The translations under genes were made by a program, and so were the position numbers. DNA of 64,000 nt from Chryseobacterium sp. G0162 (GTDB lineage Bacteria > Bacteroidota > Bacteroidia > Flavobacteriales > Weeksellaceae): NCBI RefSeq assembly GCF_003815715.1, contig NZ_CP033922.1, positions 4,946,001-5,010,000 on the forward strand, given 5' to 3'. Within the stretch, counting starts at the first letter, position 1. Each line of letters starts with the position of its first letter. This document shows, piece by piece, positions 27,238 to 36,092 of the stretch. The notes beneath the pieces were generated by a model, which made no database searches, was not told the origin of the DNA, and worked only from the letters and a program-made list of their open reading frames with translations.

Positions 27238-28404
27238 TTATTCCGGACAACTTTGAAGAAGTGGTCTCTTCTTTTCAAATATACTTCTCAATACCATCAT
27301 AAGGAACGCAAGAATCCCAAATACAAAACCTATCCAAGGTGTGTACGCTACTCCTTGGGTGATAATGATCCATCCTCCAATAGTCGTTCCTAAAGTAACT
27401 CCCAGATTACCGAAAGAAGTGGCGAGACTATTGGCAAATTCCAAAGCATCAGGTGCTGCAGAGATCATATAGGTAGAAGCATTCAGGAAACTTGGTGAAT
27501 ATAGGAATCCCCAAACTGCGATGACAATAATAGTAGCCCATAAATTTCCATCCGAAACAAATAATAATACAGGAATTAATACTGTCCCGGAAAGAAAAAA
27601 CGCCAATGTTGCTGTTATATTTTTATTAAGCATTTTACCCGCCATCCTGTTGGCAATAATGCCTATAACTCCAAATAAAAATAACATATAACTTACCATG
27701 GTGGTATCCATTCCCTTAGCTTTACCCAGGTAATCTGCAAAATAGCTATAGGTGGAAAACCAGGCTGTAATCATAAAAAAATTAGTGAGTGTACTTAAAA
27801 TAAACGGGGGCTGTTTTAAAATGCTGATCTGGCTTCCATATGACTTTTTCTCCTTGACAGGCATTGATGGAAGAAGAAAATAAATGGTCCCCAACGCAAC
27901 CAAACTCACGACTGCCTGTATCATAAATGAATATTCCCACGAATAAAGTGCTGAAATCCAGGTAGCAAAAGGAACCGTAGTAACCATTGCTATAGCCACA
28001 CCACTGAAAACAATGCTCATCATTTCATTTTTCTTAGTGTGATCGGCTTCGGATACCGCTACAGACAATGCGGTTGCAATATATACGGGCTGTAAAAATG
28101 CAGGAAGAATTCTCACGACCATCAGTAACCAAAATGGTGGTGAAAAAGAAGAAACAATCCCGGTGAACAGAAACATAAAGATAGCTGCTGCCATGATCTT
28201 CTTGCGGTCAATTCCTGAGGTAAATAAAGTCATAAAAGGTCCTGTAAGAGCAATAATCAAAGCAAAAGCACTTAAAAGATATCCTGCTTTATCGATACTG
28301 ATCTTGTAATACGCTGCAAGCTGTGGCAGGATCCCAATGATCCCAAACTCTGTAGTAATAACAGCAACAAACCCTAAACATCCAATATAGGCATACTTTT
28401 TCAT
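27238..28404 (-). CDS. MFS transporter (AraJ/sugar-efflux type)
   Basis: 388 residues, 12 predicted membrane segments. It opens with CLGFVAVITTEFGIIGILPQLA, the start typical of the drug/arabinose efflux branch of MFS (DHA1, AraJ-like), and has the SGIDRKKIMAAAIF loop 2-3 with a basic motif. It is 20 bases downstream of an alpha/beta-hydrolase gene and upstream of the DsbA gene: one operon facing an HxlR regulator. Probably exports a small compound related to the stress sensed by that regulator. Confidence 0.9.
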   Translation of the reverse strand: MKKYAYIGCLGFVAVITTEFGIIGILPQLAAYYKISIDKAGYLLSAFALIIALTGPFMTLFTSGIDRKKIMAAAIFMFLFTGIVSSFSPPFWLLMVVRILPAFLQPVYIATALSVAVSEADHTKKNEMMSIVFSGVAIAMVTTVPFATWISALYSWEYSFMIQAVVSLVALGTIYFLLPSMPVKEKKSYGSQISILKQPPFILSTLTNFFMITAWFSTYSYFADYLGKAKGMDTTMVSYMLFLFGVIGIIANRMAGKMLNKNITATLAFFLSGTVLIPVLLFVSDGNLWATIIVIAVWGFLYSPSFLNASTYMISAAPDALEFANSLATSFGNLGVTLGTTIGGWIIITQGVAYTPWIGFVFGILAFLMMVLRSIFEKKRPLLQSCPE

Positions 28405-28424
28405 GGCTATTTCTGTAGGTTGAT

Positions 28425-29345
28425 TTATTTAAAATGCTGTTGTGCAAAACTTCCCATTTCATTGATGGCCAGCTGGGTTTCTTCCAAAATTTCTCCCATA
28501 TGCATAAATCCGTGAACCATATCTTTATAAAAGCTTGTGGTAAGAGATACTCCTGCATTTTTCATGTTTTCAGAAAGATTTCTAGCATCATCAGCCAAAG
28601 GATCATGTTCTGCGATCATGATAAGTGTTGGTGGGGTATTTTTGAAATCCTTTATTAAAACAGGAATTGCCAACGGATTATTACTTTCTTCTTTGGGAAG
28701 ATACCAATTCCAGGCGTCTACTCCACCTTGTTTATTAAGTACCGGTCCGTTTTCATAAGTGTCCCAGGTTTTTGTATTAAGCTGATTATCCACAGCAGGA
28801 TAAATCAAAACCTGAAACTTAAACCGTTCTCCAATCTGAGTAGAAACTGCGGTTGATAATGCACCTCCGGCACTGTCGCCAATAATTCCAATCTGGTTCT
28901 GATCAATTCCTAAAGAATCTGCATTTTCTACAACCCATTGTACCGTATCAAGACAATCATTTAAACCTGCGGGAAAAGGATGTTCCGGAGCGAGGCGATA
29001 ATCTATAAAAATGACAACAGATTCTGTTCTATTGGCTAGTTTACGAACAACGGCATCATGGGTTTCAAAACCACCGGCGATAAACCATCCGCCATGGATA
29101 TAAATTATAGCTGATGATTTTTCAACGGTTTTTCCTTTTGGACGGTAAATTCTGACCGGAATCTGATGATTTTCTCCTGGAATATTCAGCTCTTCAATCA
29201 TTGCAATGGCTTCTTTTTTAGCGCTAAGCTGTAAAGACATAGCTTCAAGGTATTTTCGGGTATCATCCAATGGATTTTGGGGATTAAAAGACTGTATTTT
29301 TTCTAAATGGGTTAAAATCTGATTGATTTTAGGTGTTAACTGCAT
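28425..29345 (-). CDS. HSL-family alpha/beta hydrolase (esterase/lipase)
   Basis: 306 residues, cytoplasmic. Hormone-sensitive-lipase family: oxyanion motif YIHGGWFIAGG (about 82-92), nucleophile elbow GDSAGGALS (Ser about 157), acid in IAEHDPLADDA and His in DMVHGFMHMG. Hydrolyses short-chain esters; natural substrate unknown. First gene of the operon with an MFS exporter and a DsbA-like protein, divergent from the HxlR gene at 29491. A minus-strand -7 box CAAATTTA (29419-29426) lies upstream. Confidence 0.9.
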   Translation of the reverse strand: MQLTPKINQILTHLEKIQSFNPQNPLDDTRKYLEAMSLQLSAKKEAIAMIEELNIPGENHQIPVRIYRPKGKTVEKSSAIIYIHGGWFIAGGFETHDAVVRKLANRTESVVIFIDYRLAPEHPFPAGLNDCLDTVQWVVENADSLGIDQNQIGIIGDSAGGALSTAVSTQIGERFKFQVLIYPAVDNQLNTKTWDTYENGPVLNKQGGVDAWNWYLPKEESNNPLAIPVLIKDFKNTPPTLIMIAEHDPLADDARNLSENMKNAGVSLTTSFYKDMVHGFMHMGEILEETQLAINEMGSFAQQHFK

Positions 29346-29380
29346 TTTGTTTTAATTTAAGTTAATATTGTTTTGCAGTG

Positions 29381-29398
29381 AACAGTAGCGCTATTGTT
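29381..29398. promoter_or_regulatory. Candidate HxlR operator palindrome
   Basis: AACAGTAGCGCTATTGTT is an 18-base palindrome with one symmetric mismatch. It lies between the -7 box at 29419-29426 and the esterase ATG, where a bound repressor would block elongation. Also nearby: TACATTTG (29439-29446), a plus-strand -7 box for the HxlR gene. Confidence 0.45.
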
Positions 29399-29490
29399 AT
29401 TTATCTGCTTTTATGGAACAAATTTAGGCCTGATACCTTACATTTGCACTATACGGATATCATTGTATGGTACTAACAAATTTGTAAGTA

Positions 29491-29868
29491 ATGGGAAAGA
29501 TAAAAGAAAGTTCAACGAATAATATCAACAGGCAATACATTCAGGAGTGTGATTTAAGTTATGCCGTTTGTAAGATTGGCGGAAGATGGAAACTGTTTAT
29601 TCTGAGTAAATTAAAAGATGAAAAATTGCGTTTCAGTGAGCTTAAAAGAGCTATTCCCGGAATTACGGAAAGGATGCTTACCCTTCAGCTGAAAGAACTT
29701 GAAAAAGATGGACTGCTCAAGAGAACAGTATATGCGGAAGTTCCGCCAAGAGTTGATTATGAGCTTACTGATATTGCCAGAGAGTTGATTCCTATATGGG
29801 ATACCCTGAATAATTGGGGCGGAAAACACCGAAAACTTATTGAAGAGCAGGAAGACTGTAAAGAATAA
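29491..29868 (+). CDS. HxlR-family transcriptional regulator
   Basis: 125 residues. Winged-helix HxlR domain at about 18-110: CDLSYAVCKIGGRWKLFILSKL, with the usual G-G-R-W-K motif and Cys residues at about 20 and 27; wing region LKRTVYAEVPPRVDYELT. It diverges from the esterase/MFS/DsbA operon and is its probable regulator. The sensing of electrophiles or oxidants through cysteine is known for some relatives, not shown here. A second HxlR gene lies at 15659. Confidence 0.9.
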   Translation: MGKIKESSTNNINRQYIQECDLSYAVCKIGGRWKLFILSKLKDEKLRFSELKRAIPGITERMLTLQLKELEKDGLLKRTVYAEVPPRVDYELTDIARELIPIWDTLNNWGGKHRKLIEEQEDCKE

Positions 29869-29913
29869 TCAGTTGTAAAAGTAGATAACAAAACTGAAAA
29901 CTTGAAAATATTT

Positions 29914-30010
29914 TATAGCCACGAATGCACGAATGATTTTTGAGTATGTATAAAAATCTATGCCCTTTGCGGTTTAAAAATAAGAAGTTTATTGTTCACT
30001 ACAAAGGGCA
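29914..30010. repeat. Degenerate intergenic repeat
   Basis: AGCCACGAATGCACGAATGATTTT followed by CCCTTTGCGGTTT and, inverted, ACAAAGGGCAC. The word pattern matches other intergenic repeats of the window (3426-3440, 35475-35575, 37867-37891). No gene is visible in 29869-30124. Confidence 0.4.
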
Positions 30011-30124
30011 CATATAATAAAAAAACAGAAAATCACTTTGAAGTATTTTCCAAGCTTACAATTGAATCATTAAAAATGTTTGTAATCAGAATAAGATTTT
30101 GTGATGTATTCCAACAAATAAGGA

Positions 30125-31309
30125 TTAAGATTTATTGACTTTATTACAAAACAAGACATGGGCAATCAGTGCAAGAACTCCAAATGCCGTTCCTACGATA
30201 CAAACGCCCGTCCATTGCGCTTTCTGCCAGGCAACGGAAGCCAGCCATGTTCCCAGCGAACCACCAATGAAATAAGAAACCATATAAACAGTATTCAGCC
30301 TGTTCACCGCATTGGATTTAATTAAAAAATAATTGGTCTGGTTCATAATATGACTGGATTGTACTCCAAGGTCTACGAGTATTACTCCCACAATTAAGCC
30401 CCAGTAGGTTTCCCCTCCAAAATAAGTGAATCCCCAGCTTCCTATCAGAATCAGTAGCGAATATAATATGATACGGTTAATGTCCAGGTATTTTTGTAAC
30501 TTACCAACCTTTGCTGCTGCTAAAGCACCCACAGCTCCAGCCAGCCCAAAACTTCCTACTACGGATGAACCAGCATTAAAAGGAGGTTTCTCCATATGGA
30601 AAACCAGTGTGGTAAATAAAGCGCACATCGATCCGAAAGCCATAGCACCCCGGAAAGATGCCAGTTGAAGAATAGGTTGGGTTTTAGCAAGATGGGCTAC
30701 GGAACGCATTAATTCTCTGTAAGTACCTTTGAAATTGGGAGATACTTCAGGAAGCATTTTGTAAACGGCCAGCCAAACTACAATCATTAATCCTGCAGCA
30801 ATTCCAAACATGGCTCTCCAGCCCCATACTTCCCCTACAATTCCACCAATGAAACGGGAAAGGAGAATTCCTAATAAAAGTCCGGACATTACCAATCCGA
30901 TATTAGCCGATTTCTCTTTATCTGAGGAAAGTTCTGCTGCAATAGGTACAAACAGCTGAGGAATAACCGAAGTAGCTCCAATCAATAAACTGGCAGCATA
31001 TAGCATCCACAGCTGATTGGCAAAGGTCATCCATAACAAGGAACCAAAAACAAGAAATAAATCGATCAGAATTAATTTTTTACGAAAAAACTTATCTCCA
31101 AGTGGTACAATCAGTAACAATCCGAGTGCATAACCAATCTGGGTGAGTACAGAAATTTTGCTGGCAGCAGCTTCAGAAACGTTAAGATCTTCAGAGATCA
31201 ATGCCAATAAGGGTTGGTTATAATAATTGTTAGCCACTACAAGCCCTGAAATGATTGCCATTAGCCAGACTACTGTTCTGGAAATGTTGTTGGTAGAGTT
31301 CTCCTGCAT
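30125..31309 (-). CDS. MFS transporter (DHA1 type)
   Basis: 394 residues from the ATG at 31307-31309; the longer frame begins only at a TTG. Twelve membrane segments. The first, VVWLMAIISGLVVANNYYNQPLL, has the NNYYNQP motif of a common proteobacterial and Bacteroidota MFS subgroup (YgaY/YdhP-like). The loop 2-3 motif is [21 protein letters not shown]. Exports an unknown small molecule. It diverges from the NrtR-like gene at 31533 across 223 bases. Confidence 0.88.
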   Translation of the reverse strand: MQENSTNNISRTVVWLMAIISGLVVANNYYNQPLLALISEDLNVSEAAASKISVLTQIGYALGLLLIVPLGDKFFRKKLILIDLFLVFGSLLWMTFANQLWMLYAASLLIGATSVIPQLFVPIAAELSSDKEKSANIGLVMSGLLLGILLSRFIGGIVGEVWGWRAMFGIAAGLMIVVWLAVYKMLPEVSPNFKGTYRELMRSVAHLAKTQPILQLASFRGAMAFGSMCALFTTLVFHMEKPPFNAGSSVVGSFGLAGAVGALAAAKVGKLQKYLDINRIILYSLLILIGSWGFTYFGGETYWGLIVGVILVDLGVQSSHIMNQTNYFLIKSNAVNRLNTVYMVSYFIGGSLGTWLASVAWQKAQWTGVCIVGTAFGVLALIAHVLFCNKVNKS

Positions 31310-31503
31310 CTTAAAATTTTTATTGAACAAAATATATACTGATGACTTTATGTTTTCGATATATTTTTAACGACCTCAAAGGTAAGTGTTTTCATAAAAT
31401 AGACAGATATTTTTAATTGATTTCACCTGTCAGTGTTATAGATTTTCTCCTTATAACCTGCTTCAATAAAGAGTTTTTTTCAAGTATTCTCCGATTTTAT
31501 CTT

Positions 31504-31511
31504 TACATTTG
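31504..31511 (+). promoter_or_regulatory. -7 box for the NrtR-like gene
   Basis: TACATTTG, 22 bases before the ATG at 31533. No -33 TTG is seen. Confidence 0.45.
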
Positions 31512-31532
31512 TAAGAACACACATTTATTTTT

Positions 31533-32291
31533 ATGGATTATATGGATTCCAGGGAACAGATCTTACAGAAATCTGCAGAAGCAAAAGAACTTTTTCTTCC
31601 TCATATTTCAGTAGACCCCGTAGTTTTTGGCTTTGACCAAAATGAACTTAAGGTATTGCTGGTAAAAATGAAGTACAGAAAACAATGGTTGTTGCCGGGA
31701 GGCTATGTAAGAAGAGATGAAGATTTGGATGAAGCAGTCGTAAGAGTGTTGGAAGACAGAGCTGGGGTTACTGATGTATTTCTGGAAGAATTTGGCGTTT
31801 TTGGGAGAAAAAACAGAAGTCAGCTCTATTTTGAAGAGTTTGATGAAACCCTTTTCCAAAAGCAAAGATTTATTTCGGTAGGATATTATGCACTTTACAA
31901 TTCTTCTGAAATTAATCCTGTAGCCGATGATGTGAGTGAAGCCTGTGAGTGGGTCTATTTGCATCAGTTACCTGAAATTGATTTTGCTATGGATCACCGT
32001 GAAATTATTGAAAAGGCGTTGCTTACTTTACGGGAGAAAATCTCTTCCAAACCAATCGGCTACAATCTAATGCCGGAAAAATTCACCCTTCCGGAGCTGC
32101 AGAAACTATATGAAGCGATATTGGGTAAAACACTCAACCGAGGAAATTTCTACAGAAAGATTAAAAATCTGAATGTTTTAAAAAAACTTGATGAACAAAG
32201 ACGTGTAGGAGCGCACAGATCTCCTGATCTTTATTCCTTCGATATGGAGAATTATGAAAGGGCTTTGGAAAACGGGCTGAACAGCTGGTAG
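31533..32291 (+). CDS. NrtR-like regulator: degenerate Nudix domain plus winged helix
   Basis: 252 residues. Nudix fold at about 22-165 and a C-terminal winged helix (about 175-250: FTLPELQKLYEAILGKTLNRGNFYRKI). The Nudix box spans 57-79, but three catalytic glutamates are lost: the canonical REUxEExG reads RVLEDRAG, so Glu72 is Val, Glu75 is Asp and Glu76 is Arg. It can bind but not hydrolyse nucleotide-like ligands, as in NrtR/AraR regulators, which sense ADP-ribose or sugars. It diverges from an MFS gene and precedes a metallo-hydrolase by about 80 bases; either may be its target. Confidence 0.85.
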   Translation: MDYMDSREQILQKSAEAKELFLPHISVDPVVFGFDQNELKVLLVKMKYRKQWLLPGGYVRRDEDLDEAVVRVLEDRAGVTDVFLEEFGVFGRKNRSQLYFEEFDETLFQKQRFISVGYYALYNSSEINPVADDVSEACEWVYLHQLPEIDFAMDHREIIEKALLTLREKISSKPIGYNLMPEKFTLPELQKLYEAILGKTLNRGNFYRKIKNLNVLKKLDEQRRVGAHRSPDLYSFDMENYERALENGLNSW

Positions 32292-32371
32292 AAGTCTTCC
32301 ATTGTTTTTGCCGATGATGTTTATTGATGAAAAACCTTTTGAATATTGGAAATATTCAGGAAATTTGCAGC

Positions 32372-33103
32372 ATGAAAATCATTCCACTCAAAGAAGGCAA
32401 TTTTTCAGCCAGTAAAACCAAAGACTTTACACTTTTAACAGAAGAAAACTTTGATACCATTTCTGGAATAAAAATGTCTGTTCAGCCTTTTCTTATCATT
32501 ACTGAAAACGATTATATCCTTTTAGATGCTGGAATTGGCTGGAAGAATGATGCGGGTAAAAAAGTCATTTCTGAAATTCTAGAAAGAGAAAATGTAAACC
32601 CTAAGCAGATTACAAAACTCCTTCTCTCCCACCTTCATAAAGATCATATTGATGGCGCCATAACGCTAACAGAAAATGGTTATCAAGCTACATTCCCCAA
32701 TGCAGAGATCTATATCCAAAAACGCGAGCTGAATTTTGCGATGGAAAATAAAGGAAATCCTTCTTTTGATTTTACTATTTTGGAAAAGCTTATTCAGTTA
32801 CCAAATATTGTTTGGATGAATGATGATAAAGGTCAGATTAGTAAAGAAATTTCCTATGAGGTGGTTGGTGGACATACTCCGTTTATGCAGGTGTTCTGGA
32901 TCAGAGAACATGAGGAAACTGTTTTTTATGGAGCAGATGATCTTCCACAAGCTTCCTATTTGAAATACCATTTGGCTTACAAAAGTGATTTTGATGGCAG
33001 AAAAGCAATGGAATTAAGGCTTTTATGGGATAAGGAAGCCAGAGAGAATGATTGGAAAATACTCCTTTATCACGATTTGGATACAGCCGTTATTAAAATT
33101 TAA
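32372..33103 (+). CDS. Metallo-beta-lactamase-fold hydrolase
   Basis: 243 residues from the ATG at 32372; an in-frame ATG at 32327 would add 15 residues of unconvincing sequence. The metal motif LSHLHKDHIDG (about 84-94) is complete (HxHxDH), with later ligands His in VVGGHTPFMQ and Asp in FYGADDLP, and His in LLYHDLD. Similar to AHL-lactonase/quorum-quenching and other soluble MBL hydrolases, but substrate cannot be deduced. It is downstream of the NrtR-like gene, in the same direction, and convergent with the LuxR-type gene. Confidence 0.82.
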   Translation: MKIIPLKEGNFSASKTKDFTLLTEENFDTISGIKMSVQPFLIITENDYILLDAGIGWKNDAGKKVISEILERENVNPKQITKLLLSHLHKDHIDGAITLTENGYQATFPNAEIYIQKRELNFAMENKGNPSFDFTILEKLIQLPNIVWMNDDKGQISKEISYEVVGGHTPFMQVFWIREHEETVFYGADDLPQASYLKYHLAYKSDFDGRKAMELRLLWDKEARENDWKILLYHDLDTAVIKI

Positions 33104-33133
33104 AAAAATGGTTTAAATTTCATTAAACCATTT
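33102..33133. terminator. Hairpin between convergent genes
   Basis: AAATGGTTTAA (33106-33116) pairs with TTAAACCATTT (33123-33133). It includes the last codons of the minus-strand gene. A runs on one side and T runs on the other allow termination in both directions. Confidence 0.5.
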
Positions 33134-33454
33134 ATAGATATCAAAATCAGATGGAATAGAAAGCTTCTTTCGGAGTCTGTTTTTCCGGTTTTGTATTGCT
33201 TTTGGAGTAACAAAGATATAGGTTGCTATTTCCTTTGTTGTCATATTAAGCTTAAGGTAAATACAAAAGATCAGTTCAGAATTTTTAAGGCCAGGCTGTA
33301 TCGCAGATAATTTTTCAAAAAAATCCGGATAGAACAATCTGAATTTGTTCAGCAGACGGGGAGAATTTGCTTTGGCTAATGCAATAATTTCATCTTGTAC
33401 AAGAATCTTTTGATTTAAATCTTCCAGGTTGGATTCAGGTTTTTTATTTTTCAT
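33113..33454 (-). CDS. Small LuxR/GerE-type helix-turn-helix protein
   Basis: 113 residues. The C-terminal half (about 55-113) is the HTH seen at the end of large Bacteroidota TPR- or beta-propeller-containing regulators: LKNSELIFCIYLKLNMTTKEIATYIFVTPKAIQNRKNRLRKKL. The N-terminal half is a short coiled coil (LEDLNQKILVQDEIIALAKA). The usual sensor part is missing, so it is either a stand-alone regulator or a truncated one. The 584 bases upstream contain no recognisable remnant of a sensor. No receiver or kinase gene is adjacent. Confidence 0.7.
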   Translation of the reverse strand: MKNKKPESNLEDLNQKILVQDEIIALAKANSPRLLNKFRLFYPDFFEKLSAIQPGLKNSELIFCIYLKLNMTTKEIATYIFVTPKAIQNRKNRLRKKLSIPSDFDIYKWFNEI

Positions 33455-34038
33455 AATACGTTCTCATCTCTACTCATTTCTGATATGCATCCTTTGCATA
33501 CCAGTACAAAATCTTTCTCTTACAATCTTGTTATTGATCGCTGTTATTGGAATAGAATTATTTTTATGTATTCAAAATCTTTTTAATTTTATTTAATATT
33601 TTTAATCTGTATCCTACATTGGTGAAATGATTGGGGTAAAAAATTCATCCCGCTTCATTTTCATTCATTTTGCGTAGGCAAAGAAATAAAAAATGATTAA
33701 AACTCTATTAAAACAGAGTACCACATACATACCACGTTTGTTTTTCAATAAAATATGATAACTGCTTTTATCAGCCAGTTTCTAATTATTTATGTACTTT
33801 TTAAAATGGCCTATAAATGTAAGAGGTTATTACTTTCACTTTTTATGATTAGAATCAATAGTTTTAAAGTAAATAAAGAAAAATCTTATTATTTGTGGTA
33901 TGTGAATGGTATCTTATTCCATGGTTAGTAATGGAAATACATGTTTCTTTATTATTTGAAAATTTTTGAACAGAATTTACCGTCTGATTGATAAAAAAGA
34001 GGGTATACAGGTTTTAAAATATTAACAAAGTCACAGAT
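33455..34038. other. 584-base intergenic region, no gene seen
   Basis: Very AT-rich divergent spacer between the LuxR-type gene and a Crp/Fnr gene. I see no coding frame with plausible protein sequence, no consensus TTG-N19-TAnnTTTG promoter and no member of the palindromic repeat family. Confidence 0.5.
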
Positions 34039-34632
34039 ATGATCATTGAAAATCTATTAACTTCATTTGGGGCAGAAATAAAAAATTATAAAGCAGGAGA
34101 TATCATTTTCCGTGAAGAAGACCTGCCTCTACACTATTATCAGATAGAAAAGGGAAAAATAAAGCTTAATAATTATACTGAGGATGGGAAAGAATTTATT
34201 CAGAATATATTCTCTGATGGACATAGTTTTGGAGAATCTCTTTTGTTTGTAGAACGTCCTTATCCTATGAATGCCGTAGCTATAGAAGATTCATCTGTTT
34301 TCAGGTTATCCAAACCCAGCTTTCTTAATCTTATACAAAGCAATCCGGAAATCTCTTTGAATATTTACCAATGTCTGGCAGAAAGAATGTATTATAAGTA
34401 TATAATGTTCTACAATCTTTCCTTTCAGAATCCCGTATCCAAATTAAAGTTGTTGCTGGATTATCTGAAAAGTTACCATGATGATAAAGCTCAATATTCT
34501 TTCCAAATTCCACTTACAAGACAACAACTGGCTTCCTTGGTGGGGCTTCGTGTAGAAACCGTAATCAGAACCATCAAACAGATGGAAAAAGATAAGGTTC
34601 TAAAGATTGAAAAAAGGAAAATATACTATTAA
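34039..34632 (+). CDS. Crp/Fnr-family transcriptional regulator
   Basis: 197 residues: beta-roll sensor (about 15-115, with EEDLPLHYYQIEKGKIKLNN and SDGHSFGESLLFVERPYPMNA) and C-terminal HTH (IPLTRQQLASLVGLRVETVIRTIKQM, about 156-181). It is a close paralogue of the gene at 62911-63507 along its whole length, sharing blocks such as KEFIQN, PYPMNA and IPLTRQQ. No Fe-S cysteines. No obvious operon partner: a chloramphenicol acetyltransferase homologue is convergent. Ligand unknown. Confidence 0.9.
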   Translation: MIIENLLTSFGAEIKNYKAGDIIFREEDLPLHYYQIEKGKIKLNNYTEDGKEFIQNIFSDGHSFGESLLFVERPYPMNAVAIEDSSVFRLSKPSFLNLIQSNPEISLNIYQCLAERMYYKYIMFYNLSFQNPVSKLKLLLDYLKSYHDDKAQYSFQIPLTRQQLASLVGLRVETVIRTIKQMEKDKVLKIEKRKIYY

Positions 34633-34670
34633 AGAGCTTTTGCTTTTTATTCTAAAACATTTTGACTCCT

Positions 34671-35297
34671 CTATAAATCAAGCTGCCTCTGAAATTCTTC
34701 CAGATATTTTGCAATGTGTATTCCATCTGCCAGCCCGTGGTGAGCTTCAATAGAAACTGGCATGTATTTTCTGCCATCGCGGATATTGAATTTACCAAAA
34801 GAAATCTTGGGTACTGATTCGTCATTGTTAAAATTTGTTGGATGAAGAATTGCGCTGAATGAATTCCATGGAATGGTAGTATGTCTGACATGGTCTTTAC
34901 CCAATCGCTCATTGCTTAATCTAAGCCCTGTAGAATGGTGTACCCCTTTGATTTCTTCCTGTAAAGCGGCATTGAAAGTTTCAAAGTCCTCTGAAAAAGG
35001 AGTAAACGAAAAACCGAACGTTCCATCCGGTCTGCCAATTGTACTTCCGGCATGAACCGTATCAAACTGAACAACCTGTCCATCAATAATTCTAAGCTTT
35101 AATTCATCAACCGTATTAACGGCCATCATCGATTTGTGATAGTAATAAGCAAAGAAAGAATATCCGTTTTCTTTAGCTTTTTCATAGGCTTTTGTACAAT
35201 CTACTTCCGTAGTAAAGCCAAAGTATGGGCTCGCCATTTGAGAGAAAAATTCAAAATGCTCCTTTCTGTTCCATTGCTCGAGGTCTACAATCTTCAT
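34671..35297 (-). CDS. Chloramphenicol acetyltransferase-like protein
   Basis: 208 residues, the usual CAT length. The catalytic signature HHGLADGIH (about residues 186-194) corresponds to the HHxxxDG motif of CAT, and the start WNRKEHFEFFSQMASPYFGFTTEVD matches the conserved WxRxxHFxxF opening. CAT enzymes are cytoplasmic trimers that acetylate chloramphenicol with acetyl-CoA. It is a chromosomal homologue with codon use like its neighbours and no mobile element nearby, so actual resistance is uncertain. Convergent with the Crp/Fnr gene. Confidence 0.88.
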   Translation of the reverse strand: MKIVDLEQWNRKEHFEFFSQMASPYFGFTTEVDCTKAYEKAKENGYSFFAYYYHKSMMAVNTVDELKLRIIDGQVVQFDTVHAGSTIGRPDGTFGFSFTPFSEDFETFNAALQEEIKGVHHSTGLRLSNERLGKDHVRHTTIPWNSFSAILHPTNFNNDESVPKISFGKFNIRDGRKYMPVSIEAHHGLADGIHIAKYLEEFQRQLDL

Positions 35298-35588
35298 TGA
35301 TTTTTAATTTGCTGCAAATTTCTGGAATTTTTCCCGGTTTTATGAGAGAAAACAATATTAATTTTTAATGAATAGAGTATTTCTTAGCGTAAGTAGTATT
35401 GAATAATGAGTAAAAAGCATGATTGTTGTATTAATTGTAGCTGTTGAAAATACTAAGATGCAAGTCTTTCAGGTAAGTACTTTAACCGGCAAGGATTTTA
35501 TCTGTGATGAAATTAAATGTGATGTACGACCTTGCTTGCTTGTTGATTTGTGCCTTTGCGTTTTTCAATAGATTAAATATACATCATT

Positions 35589-36044
35589 ATGAAAATACAA
35601 AACTTCAAAGGAAACCAATGGTCAGCAAGAAAGGTAGATCAGGTTTATATTGTCAGCCTTAAGAATCATTCCAATATCGTAGAAGCTTTAGTAGACTTTG
35701 TTCAACATCAGAATATCCAGTCAGGAGAAGTTACCGGAATTGGAGCTGTGAGTGAAGCAACACTTAGGTTTTTTAGCTTTAAGACCAAAAAATATGTGGA
35801 TAAAACATTCAATGAACAAATGGAAGTTGCCAATATCTCAGGAAATGTTTCTGTAATAGAGGAAAAACCCATACTTCATTTGCATGTTACCTTGGGAAGA
35901 GAAGATTATACAGCTTTAGCGGGGCATCTTTTAGAAGCAAAAGTACATGGAGCCGGAGAGTTTATTTTTTATCCTTTAAATACCCGGACGGTAAAAACGA
36001 AAGATTTGGAAACCGGAATTAACTTCTATGATTTTGAAAAATAA
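35589..36044 (+). CDS. PPC/DUF296-domain DNA-binding-type protein
   Basis: 151 residues, a single PPC (DUF296) domain: MEVANISGNVSV, LHLHVTLGREDYTALAGHL and GIGAVSEATLRFFS are the conserved strands. Bacterial members are small trimeric proteins; the domain is best known from plant AT-hook proteins, where it mediates assembly. There is no AT-hook here. The His pair in LHLHVTLG is conserved in the family and could bind metal. It stands 48 bases upstream of a Crp/Fnr gene on the same strand, possibly co-transcribed. Confidence 0.85.
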   Translation: MKIQNFKGNQWSARKVDQVYIVSLKNHSNIVEALVDFVQHQNIQSGEVTGIGAVSEATLRFFSFKTKKYVDKTFNEQMEVANISGNVSVIEEKPILHLHVTLGREDYTALAGHLLEAKVHGAGEFIFYPLNTRTVKTKDLETGINFYDFEK

Positions 36045-36092
36045 AACTTCAATTACCTATGAAAGCAGTATTTTTGATGAAATATTTTTCGG

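Noticed and set aside
27165..27278. 38-codon N-terminal extension of the DsbA-family protein
   Set aside because: It would overlap the MFS gene and pass through the -7 box at 27196-27203; the family start MKIEIWSDVMCPFC fits the ATG at 27164.
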